NCBI GenBank assembly: GCA_951812315.1
Contig: CATOSA010000012.1
Location: 1-57,464 of the forward strand
Length of the DNA: 57,464 bases
Source of the DNA: an uncultured Burkholderiales bacterium
Lineage (GTDB): Bacteria > Pseudomonadota > Gammaproteobacteria > Burkholderiales > Eutrophovitaceae
Reading direction: 5' to 3'
The translations under genes and the position numbers were made by a program. This document shows positions 27,062 through 34,370 of this stretch, one piece after another; position 1 is the first letter of the stretch; each line of letters opens with the position of its first letter. The notes under the pieces were generated by a model. The model saw nothing but the letters and a program-made list of their open reading frames with translations. It did no database searches and had not been told where the DNA came from.

Positions 27062-28696
27062 GTGCCCGCACTCAGTACCGCAGATCATTCAGTTGATCCG
27101 CCCGTTGTTTCTGTTCCGCGCGACTACAATGCCGCGCATGATCTGATCGAGCGCAATCTGGCGGCAGGACGCGGGGCCAAGTGCGCGTTTATTGACGACC
27201 GTGGTTCATACACGTATTCGGAACTTGGTGCTCGAGTCAATCGTGCCGCGAACGCGCTAATCTCCCTGGGACTCGGGATGGAGTCTCGCGTCATGCTTGC
27301 ACATCTGGACACAATCGATTTTCCGGCTGTGTTCCTTGGCGCGATCAAGGCCGGCATTGTGCCCATCGCGACCAATACGCTGCTGACGACTGATGATTAC
27401 CGCTTCATGCTCAGCGACAGCCGTGCACGGGCACTGGTCGTTTCAGAGGCATTGTTACCGGCTTTCGAACCGATCCTGGGCGACATGCCGTTTCTTGAGT
27501 TCGTTATTGTCTCCAGTGATAGCGGTACTGGTGATGTAGCTTCAGGGAATCGCGACTCGGGGCGGTTGCATTTGCAGACGCTGATGAAAAGCGCATCGAC
27601 CGAATTCGAAGCGGCTCCGACGACCTGCGACGATGTGTGTTTCTGGCTCTATTCGTCTGGCTCGACCGGCACACCGAAAGGCACCGTCCATATCCAGTCG
27701 AGCCTGATCCAGACGGCCGAGTTATATGCGAAGCCGGTGCTCGGCATCCGCGAAGATGACGTCGTGTTTTCCGCAGCCAAGTTGTTTTTCGCCTATGGTC
27801 TTGGCAATGGTCTTACGTTTCCGTTGTCCGTAGGCGCCACTGCAGTGCTGATGGCAGAGCGGCCAACACCTGACGCTGTCTTTCAGCGATTGAAACAGTA
27901 TCAGCCGACAATTTTCTACGGCGTGCCAACCCTGTTCGGCGCGATGCTCGCGAGTCCGGATCTGCCGTCGCCTGATGAAGTCGCGTTGCGCGTGTGCACG
28001 TCAGCAGGCGAAGCGTTGCCGGAAGATCTTGGCCGCCGCTGGACCGGGCACTTCGGTACTGAAATTCTGGACGGTATCGGGTCGACCGAAATGCTGCACA
28101 TTTTCATGTCCAATCGGCCGGGCGAAGTACGTTATGGCACAACCGGAAAACCGGTGCCGGGATATAGAGTGCGGCTGGTCAATGAGCAGGGCGAAGAAGT
28201 TACCGAAGGTGAACTTGGCGAACTGCAGATCAGCGGGCCGAGCAGTGCTGCGCAGTACTGGAACAAGCGAGAAAAGTCAGTGCAGACCTTCGTCGGGGAG
28301 TGGACCCGTGCCGGCGACAAGTACAGTGTCGATGCCGATGGTTATTACACGTATGGCGGACGATCTGACGACATGCTGAAAGTCAGCGGCATGTATGTTT
28401 CGCCGTTTGAGGTAGAAGCTGCCTTGATGACGCATACCGACGTGCTCGAAGCGGCCGTTGTCGGTGATGTCGATGAACAGGATCTGGTCAAACCCAGAGC
28501 GTTTGTCGTCACCAATTCCGGCGTATCCGGGTCGGACCAGTTGGCAGACTCGCTCAAGCAGCATGTAAAGAACAGGCTTGCGCCATTCAAGTATCCTCGC
28601 TGGATAGAGTTCGTTGAAGAACTGCCGAAGACTGCGACTGGCAAGATTCAGCGCTTTAAACTGCGAACGCGCGGCCAGGCGCCGACCGGAACATAA
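27062..28696 (+). CDS. bclA: Benzoate-CoA ligase
   Basis: Acyl-adenylate-forming enzyme of 544 aa that activates benzoate to benzoyl-CoA with ATP and CoA, the first step of the box pathway. The nucleotide-binding loop YSSGSTGTPKGTVH lies at residues 197-210, GGRSDDMLKVSGMYVS is the hinge/A8 region and K528 in PKTATGKIQR is the catalytic A10 lysine. IFYGVPTLFGAML and SAGEALPEDLG fit the benzoate/aryl-CoA ligase subgroup. The GTG start at 27062 has GGAGG seven bases upstream. It heads a plus-strand operon with the transporter genes. Substrate could include substituted benzoates; the box genes nearby favour benzoate. The symbol is used by function. Confidence 0.88.
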   Translation: MPALSTADHSVDPPVVSVPRDYNAAHDLIERNLAAGRGAKCAFIDDRGSYTYSELGARVNRAANALISLGLGMESRVMLAHLDTIDFPAVFLGAIKAGIVPIATNTLLTTDDYRFMLSDSRARALVVSEALLPAFEPILGDMPFLEFVIVSSDSGTGDVASGNRDSGRLHLQTLMKSASTEFEAAPTTCDDVCFWLYSSGSTGTPKGTVHIQSSLIQTAELYAKPVLGIREDDVVFSAAKLFFAYGLGNGLTFPLSVGATAVLMAERPTPDAVFQRLKQYQPTIFYGVPTLFGAMLASPDLPSPDEVALRVCTSAGEALPEDLGRRWTGHFGTEILDGIGSTEMLHIFMSNRPGEVRYGTTGKPVPGYRVRLVNEQGEEVTEGELGELQISGPSSAAQYWNKREKSVQTFVGEWTRAGDKYSVDADGYYTYGGRSDDMLKVSGMYVSPFEVEAALMTHTDVLEAAVVGDVDEQDLVKPRAFVVTNSGVSGSDQLADSLKQHVKNRLAPFKYPRWIEFVEELPKTATGKIQRFKLRTRGQAPTGT

Positions 28697-28749
28697 ATGC
28701 TGGCCGGATTACAGCGCCGGCAAAACCGAATAACGGGGGAGAACAAACA

Positions 28750-29943
28750 ATGACTAAACCGCGACCGGAACTCACTGCACGTCGCGAATTTCTGATTGGC
28801 GCCGGCGCACTTGCCGGCATGTCCCTGATGCCGCTGGCAGGCTGTGCGAAATCAGACAAGCTGCGCGTTGGCCTGATGTTGCCTTACACCGGCACGTATG
28901 CCCAACTCGGCGTCGCGATCGAGAACGGATTCAGACTGGCGCTTGCTGACCAGGATGGCAAGCTTGGCGGGCGCGAAGTCGAATATTTCAAAGTCGATGA
29001 CGAATCCAATCCGGCCAAGGCGACCGACAACGCAAACGAGATCATCACGCGCGACAAGGTCGATGTGTTGATCGGTACAGTGCATTCAGGCGTCGCGATG
29101 GGCATGATCAAGGTCGCGCGCGAAGCAGGAACCCTGGTATTGATTCCCAATGCTGGCGCCAATGCGGCAACCGGGGAACTGTGTTCGCCGAACATTTTCC
29201 GCACGTCGTTTTCCAACTGGCAGCCGACCCATCCGCTTGGCAAGGTCATGGTGGAGAACGGTCACAAAAAGGCGGTATTTATCACCTGGAACTACGGCGC
29301 CGGGCAACAGGCGGCCGAATCGTTCTCGGAGGGTTACACCGCAGCTGGCGGCAGCGTCGCCAAGCAAATGTTTGTACCGTTTCCGAACGTGGAATTTCAG
29401 GCCTTGCTTACCGAGATCGCTGCGATCAAGCCTGACGCCGTTGCGTGTTTTTTCGCAGGGGGCGGAGCGGTGAAGTTTGTCAAAGACTACGCCGCTGCGG
29501 GATTGAAGGACAAGATTCCGTTATACGGTTCCGGCTTTTTGACCGAAGGCGTGCTTGGCGCGCAAGGCGAGGCGGCCGAAGGATTGTTAACGACCCTGCA
29601 TTACGCGGACTCACTGGACACTCCGCAAAACCGCGCATTCCGTACGGCGTATCTGGATGCGTACTCTGCCCAGGCGGATGTTTATGCAGTACAAGGGTAC
29701 GACACCGCGTTACTGCTGCAAAAGGCGCTTGAGCAAACCGGCGGTGATATTGGCAAACGGGACGCAGTCATTGCCGCAATGGAAGGCGCAGTTATCGACA
29801 GCCCGCGCGGCCAATGGACAATGTCACGCGCCCACAACCCGATTCAGGATTTTTATTTACGGCGCGTCGAGAACGGCGACAACAAGGTGGTCGGTGTGGC
29901 CTGGAAAGCGCTCGAAGATCCGGCACGCGGTTGCAATATGTAA
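28750..29943 (+). CDS. Branched-chain-type ABC transporter substrate-binding lipoprotein
   Basis: Periplasmic type I binding protein of the LivK/UrtA group, 397 aa. The N-terminus has RREFL before the hydrophobic stretch (Tat-like) and a lipobox PLAGC near residue 32, so it is probably exported and lipid-anchored. The mature part starts KLRVGLMLPYTGTYAQLG, a standard opening for the family. It lies 53 bp after benzoate-CoA ligase with GGGGGAGAA upstream of the ATG and precedes two permease and two ATPase genes. The context indicates uptake of benzoate or a related aromatic acid rather than leucine. Related importers are found in other box clusters. Confidence 0.87.
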   Translation: MTKPRPELTARREFLIGAGALAGMSLMPLAGCAKSDKLRVGLMLPYTGTYAQLGVAIENGFRLALADQDGKLGGREVEYFKVDDESNPAKATDNANEIITRDKVDVLIGTVHSGVAMGMIKVAREAGTLVLIPNAGANAATGELCSPNIFRTSFSNWQPTHPLGKVMVENGHKKAVFITWNYGAGQQAAESFSEGYTAAGGSVAKQMFVPFPNVEFQALLTEIAAIKPDAVACFFAGGGAVKFVKDYAAAGLKDKIPLYGSGFLTEGVLGAQGEAAEGLLTTLHYADSLDTPQNRAFRTAYLDAYSAQADVYAVQGYDTALLLQKALEQTGGDIGKRDAVIAAMEGAVIDSPRGQWTMSRAHNPIQDFYLRRVENGDNKVVGVAWKALEDPARGCNM

Positions 29944-30102
29944 TGCGATAATTGAAATGCGGCGTGCTTGAGTATCCGGGCAGGCCGCGTTTCTTTCTCA
30001 GTGAATCGAAAACCGATTCGCGTTGCGCGACATCCTGTAGGTGAAATACGCGGGTCAGGTAACCGCTAACATCACCGTCTAGTCTCTCCCCCCGCATCCC
30101 CG

Positions 30103-31002
30103 ATGGACACCTACACTTTTCTTATCCAGCTACTCAACGGTATTCAGTACGGACTGTTGTTGTTTCTGGTGGCGAGCGGATTGACACTGATCTTCGGGAT
30201 CATGGGGGTGATCAATCTTTCTCACGGCAGTTTCTACATGGTGGGCGCCTATCTGGCGTGGTCGCTGTCGCAACACCTGGGTAGCTTCTGGATCGCGCTG
30301 CCAACCGGAATCGTCTTGTCGGTTGCGCTGGGAATGTTGCTGGAATGGTTGTTCATCAAGCATCTGTATCGGCGCGACCACTTGCAACAGGTGTTGCTGA
30401 CCTACGGCCTGATTCTGATCTTTTCCGAATTACGCAGCATCCTGTGGGGCGATGATGTTCACAGCGTTGCCGTGCCGGCTTTGCTCGCCGGATCGATCCC
30501 GCTTACCGAGATGCTGTCCTACCCGGTTTATCGCCTGTGGCTGTCGCTGGTATGCGTGATCCTTGCCGGGCTCATGTATTACCTGATTCAGCACACCAAG
30601 CTCGGCATGATGATTCGCGCAGGCGCGTCAAACCGGGAAATGACGCAGTCGCTCGGCATCAATATTGACGTTTTGTACCGATCCGTGTTCGCTCTCGGTG
30701 TTGCGCTGGCCGCGTTTGCCGGGATGATTGCCGCCCCGGTGTCGTCGGTGTTTCCGGGCATGGGCAACCAGGTATTGATCGTCTGCTTTGTCGTGGTCGT
30801 CATCGGCGGCATCGGTTCAGTCAAAGGTGCAATGGCGGCGGCGTTGCTGATCGGCCTGGTTGACACATTTGGAAAAGTGGTCGAAGTCGAGATAGGCGGC
30901 CTGCGTATCCTGCCGGAACTCGCCGGCATGAGTATTTATGTGTTTATGGCGATCGTGTTGCTCTGGCGGCCCGAGGGTTTGCTCGTGCGGAGGCAGCATT
31001 GA
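30103..31002 (+). CDS. livH: Branched-chain-type ABC transporter permease (LivH-like)
   Basis: Integral membrane permease of 299 aa with about eight hydrophobic segments. LLNGIQYGLLLFLVASGLTL and IFGIMGVINLSHGSFYMVG are LivH landmarks, and VIGGIGSVKGAMAAALLIG is the conserved ATPase-contact region. A 159-bp gap separates it from the binding-protein gene; it contains a weak GC hairpin (about 29958-29986) that might tune expression, but nothing coding. Its stop overlaps the TTG start of the next permease gene. It forms the heterodimeric membrane channel with the LivM-like subunit. Confidence 0.9.
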   Translation: MDTYTFLIQLLNGIQYGLLLFLVASGLTLIFGIMGVINLSHGSFYMVGAYLAWSLSQHLGSFWIALPTGIVLSVALGMLLEWLFIKHLYRRDHLQQVLLTYGLILIFSELRSILWGDDVHSVAVPALLAGSIPLTEMLSYPVYRLWLSLVCVILAGLMYYLIQHTKLGMMIRAGASNREMTQSLGINIDVLYRSVFALGVALAAFAGMIAAPVSSVFPGMGNQVLIVCFVVVVIGGIGSVKGAMAAALLIGLVDTFGKVVEVEIGGLRILPELAGMSIYVFMAIVLLWRPEGLLVRRQH

Positions 31003-31991
31003 GCAAACGCCTGTTGATTATCGGATTGTCAATTGGTGCCGTGTTGCTCGTGGCGTTTCCGTTGATCGGCGACCGCTTTTATATTCAGTTCGTAACCCGA
31101 ATTCTGATCATGGCGATGTTTGCCGGAAGCCTGAATTTGCTGGTTGGCTATACCGGCCTGGTCAGCCTCGGGCACGCGGCGTTTTTTGGAATCGCCGGTT
31201 ACATCCTGGCGCTTTACGCACCGGAAACACATGCCGCCGGTTTCTGGTCCAGCCTGCTGTTGTCTGTTTCCGGAGCGGCTGTCATGGCGTTGATCATCGG
31301 CGCACTGGTACTTCGCACCAGCGGCATCTTTTTCATCATGGTCACGCTGGCATTTGCCGAAATGCTGTTTTTCGTTTTTCATGACACCGCGATCGCCGGT
31401 GGCTCTGACGGGATATATATTCATGAACGGCCGGTTCTGATGATCGGCAGCTGGCAGCCTCTGAACTTTGCCAATCCATCGCACTTCTACTACCTGGTGC
31501 TTGTGTTTTCGATCGGGGTGATCTTGTTCATGCGGACTGTCCTGCGCTCACCCTTCGGACAAGTGATCGCCGGCATCCGGGTAAATGAACACCGCATGCG
31601 TGCACTGGGTTTTCACACGTTTCGTTACAAGCTTGTGTGTTTCGTCATTGCCGGTGCCATCGCCGGCCTTGCCGGTTATCTGGCAGCAGTGCAGTTTGGC
31701 GTCGTCAACCCGGAAATGCTCGGCTGGCATTTGTCCGGTTCGGTGTTGATGATGGTCATACTTGGCGGCATGGGTACGCTGGCCGGGCCGGTTCTGGGCG
31801 CATTCTCGATGATGTTTCTCGAGGAAATATTCCAGGCGCTGACCAAGCACTGGCAGCTGTTGATCGGCGCGGTGATCGTACTGGTCGCGTTGTTCCTTCC
31901 GCGCGGTCTGGCCGGATTACTGGCGAAGTTCAATATTTCCCCGGCAGCAGCCGGTCAATCGCGCCGCGCGCCGCCTCATGCCGATGTCTGA
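30999..31991 (+). CDS. livM: Branched-chain-type ABC transporter permease (LivM-like)
   Basis: Second permease subunit, 330 aa, with about eight to ten TM segments. LNLLVGYTGLVSLGHAAFFGIAG-type sequence and VILGGMGTLAGPVLGAF are typical of LivM. It begins with a TTG at 30999 that overlaps the livH stop and has GGAGG five bases upstream, a clear case for a rare start. Its 3' end overlaps the first ATPase gene by 14 bp, so the transport genes form one tightly coupled operon. Substrate specificity is set by the binding protein. Confidence 0.9.
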   Translation: MSKRLLIIGLSIGAVLLVAFPLIGDRFYIQFVTRILIMAMFAGSLNLLVGYTGLVSLGHAAFFGIAGYILALYAPETHAAGFWSSLLLSVSGAAVMALIIGALVLRTSGIFFIMVTLAFAEMLFFVFHDTAIAGGSDGIYIHERPVLMIGSWQPLNFANPSHFYYLVLVFSIGVILFMRTVLRSPFGQVIAGIRVNEHRMRALGFHTFRYKLVCFVIAGAIAGLAGYLAAVQFGVVNPEMLGWHLSGSVLMMVILGGMGTLAGPVLGAFSMMFLEEIFQALTKHWQLLIGAVIVLVALFLPRGLAGLLAKFNISPAAAGQSRRAPPHADV

Positions 31992-32757
31992 CGCGATGAC
32001 CAATTCCGGAAACACGCTGGAAACACGTGCGCTGTCGCGACATTTCGGAGGCTTGTCTGCCGTTGACCGGGTTTCCCTGAAATGCCGCATGGGCACAGTG
32101 CACGCCGTCATTGGTCCGAACGGTGCGGGAAAGAGCACACTCGTAAATCTCCTGTCCAGTGATCTGCAACCAAGTGAGGGTCAGGTGTTTCTGGATGGCG
32201 ATGACATCACCGGTCTCGCGCCGCCTCAGGTTTCTCTTCTGGGCGTCGGGCGCAGCTACCAGAAGACCAATATATTCTTGCCGTTCACTGTGTTTGAAAA
32301 CTGTCGCATTGCTGCCCAGTCACGACTTGCCACGTCTATGCGCTTTTTTCGGACAGCGCACAGTTATCGCAGTGTGTCAGATGCCGCAATGCGCGCCGTC
32401 GAGCAGGTCGGGTTGGCAGATCGCGCCGATGAGCAGGTCGATTCACTGTCGCACGGCGAACAGCGTCAGGTCGAAATCGCGATGACCCTGGCGACCAACC
32501 CGCGGGTACTGCTTCTGGACGAACCGCTCGCCGGAATGGGCGCCGAGGAATCGTCGCAGATCATCGACTTGCTGCGAAGTCTTGCCAGCAACCATGCAAT
32601 CCTTCTTGTCGAGCACGACATGGACGCGGTTTTTTCTCTTGCCGATACGTTAACTGTCATGGTCAACGGCGCGGTTCTCGAATCGGGCTCGCCAGACATT
32701 GTGCGGGCCAGTCGCGCAGTGCAAGTCGCTTACCTCGGCGAGCACGGCCATGAGTGA
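31978..32757 (+). CDS. livG: Branched-chain-type ABC transporter ATPase (LivG-like)
   Basis: Cytoplasmic ATPase of 259 aa. Walker A is GPNGAGKST in VIGPNGAGKSTLVNLL, the signature is LSHGEQRQVEIAMTLA (the SHGE form is typical of LivG), and Walker B is VLLLDEPLAGMG. LGVGRSYQKTNIFLPFTVFEN is the Q-loop region. The ATG at 31978 lies within the end of livM; an ATG six bases later is an alternative. It overlaps the LivF gene by eight bases. Two different ATPases per transporter are usual for this importer class. Confidence 0.9.
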   Translation: MPMSDAMTNSGNTLETRALSRHFGGLSAVDRVSLKCRMGTVHAVIGPNGAGKSTLVNLLSSDLQPSEGQVFLDGDDITGLAPPQVSLLGVGRSYQKTNIFLPFTVFENCRIAAQSRLATSMRFFRTAHSYRSVSDAAMRAVEQVGLADRADEQVDSLSHGEQRQVEIAMTLATNPRVLLLDEPLAGMGAEESSQIIDLLRSLASNHAILLVEHDMDAVFSLADTLTVMVNGAVLESGSPDIVRASRAVQVAYLGEHGHE

Positions 32758-33466
32758 CGGAACACTGATCGAAGCGCGCGGTATCCATGCCTACTATGGT
32801 GCGAGCCATGTACTGCACGGTATCGACTTCGTGGTACGTCGCGGCGAAACGATTGGTTTGATGGGCCGAAACGGCATGGGAAAGACGACCTTGCTGAAAA
32901 GCATTCTCGGCCTGTTGCCGCCCCGTGCGGGAAGTGTCCGGGTGCGCGGAATTGACCTGACGCGCGCCGCCCCGTTTCGCGTGGCGCGCGCGGGAATCGC
33001 CTATGTGCCCGAAGGTCGGGGGATTTTCCCGAATCTGTCCGTAAAGGAAAATCTTGTCATGGCAGCGCGTCCCGGACACGACGGCCGGACCGAGTGGACG
33101 CTCGACCGCGCGTTCGATACGTTCCCGAGACTTCGCGAGCGCATCAACCACGGTGGTCAGCAACTCTCCGGCGGCGAACAGCAAATGCTGACGATCGCAC
33201 GTGTACTATTAACCAATCCCGATTTGCTGATTCTTGACGAAGCGACAGAAGGGCTTGCGCCGTTGGTCGCGCAGGAAATCTGGCGTATCCTTCACCAGAT
33301 TCGCGAGACCGGCATATCGTCAATTATTGTCGACAAGAATTTTTCAGCCGTGTCGGCGATTTCCGACCGCAACATTATTCTCGTCAAGGGTCAGGTCGTG
33401 TTCGAAGGTGACAGCGATACGCTTCGTGCGCAACCGGAAACCTTGCGCGCTCATTTGGGAGTCTAG
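32750..33466 (+). CDS. livF: Branched-chain-type ABC transporter ATPase (LivF-like)
   Basis: Second ATPase subunit of the importer, 238 aa from the ATG at 32750; an earlier in-frame start lies inside livG and has no support. Walker A is GRNGMGKTT, a form specific to LivF; the signature is LSGGEQQMLTIARVL and Walker B is LLILDEATEGLAP. It contains AYVPEGRGIFPNLSV, also LivF-typical. It overlaps livG by eight bases and is followed after two bases by an alpha/beta hydrolase gene, so that hydrolase belongs to the same transcript. Confidence 0.9.
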   Translation: MSDGTLIEARGIHAYYGASHVLHGIDFVVRRGETIGLMGRNGMGKTTLLKSILGLLPPRAGSVRVRGIDLTRAAPFRVARAGIAYVPEGRGIFPNLSVKENLVMAARPGHDGRTEWTLDRAFDTFPRLRERINHGGQQLSGGEQQMLTIARVLLTNPDLLILDEATEGLAPLVAQEIWRILHQIRETGISSIIVDKNFSAVSAISDRNIILVKGQVVFEGDSDTLRAQPETLRAHLGV

Positions 33467-33468
33467 CC

Positions 33469-34266
33469 GTGCATCTCACTGCAGGCGGTCACTGGCTTGA
33501 ATACCGTATCGTCGAACCAGGCGGCGCGCGAACAAGGCATCGGACGACGATTGTCTTGTTGCATGAAGGTCTTGGATCGGTCGCGATGTGGAAGGATTTT
33601 CCTGACGTTGTCGCTGCCATGACCAGACACCCGGTACTGGCTTATTCACGCCTTGGCCACGGGCGGTCGGCGCAACTCAAACAACCTCGTCGCGTTGACT
33701 ACATGCACGACGAGGCGACGATCGTCTTGCCCGAACTGTTGCTCGAACTAGACATAGAGAACCCGCTGCTGATCGGGCATAGCGACGGGGCATCGATTGC
33801 AATCATTCATGCTTGCAGTGCCAACCCTGGCGGCAATGCCCCAAGCGGACTCGTTCTGATGGCGCCACATGTTTTCGTGGAACAAATCAGTATTGAGGCT
33901 ATCGCTGAAGCGAAACGGGCATTTGAAACAACCGAATTCGCTTCCAAACTCGCGCGCTATCACAACCACACTGAATCCATGTTCAGAGGCTGGAACGACA
34001 TCTGGCTACAACCGGAATTTCGCGACTGGAATATTGAACACTTTCTGCCAGAGATTCAGGCACCAACGGTTGTCATCCAGGGCGAAAACGATCCATATGG
34101 AACCCTTGCACAGGTCGATGCGATTGAACGAGGCGCGGGCGCTCCGGTGAAGAAACTCGTCTTCGCCGATTGTGGACATTCTCCGCACATCGATTGCAGA
34201 GGGGAAACGATCGATGCCATTGCAGATTTTGTGCGCGAGCTTGATGGTCAAGCGACCTGGGTATAG
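33469..34266 (+). CDS. Alpha/beta hydrolase (Ser nucleophile) of the box operon
   Basis: Hydrolase of 265 aa from a GTG two bases after livF. LLHEGLGSVAMWKDFP is the oxyanion region, GHSDGAS holds the nucleophile Ser105, GENDPYG a probable acid residue and DCGHSPHID the catalytic His. Alpha/beta hydrolases of this HEGLGS type recur next to box genes in other Pseudomonadota as far as I recall; a CoA-thioesterase, lactonase or ester-hydrolysing role in aromatic uptake has not been settled. It is the last gene of the ligase-importer operon. Family confident, reaction unknown. Confidence 0.8.
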   Translation: MHLTAGGHWLEYRIVEPGGARTRHRTTIVLLHEGLGSVAMWKDFPDVVAAMTRHPVLAYSRLGHGRSAQLKQPRRVDYMHDEATIVLPELLLELDIENPLLIGHSDGASIAIIHACSANPGGNAPSGLVLMAPHVFVEQISIEAIAEAKRAFETTEFASKLARYHNHTESMFRGWNDIWLQPEFRDWNIEHFLPEIQAPTVVIQGENDPYGTLAQVDAIERGAGAPVKKLVFADCGHSPHIDCRGETIDAIADFVRELDGQATWV

Positions 34267-34370
34267 GCCGGCTTGGCGCAGCGTAATCCGACACAAACGT
34301 CCGTACCATGCCACGTCGGTTTACAACGAAGGGCTAATTTGACCTACAGGAGTGAGATACTCCAAAGATC

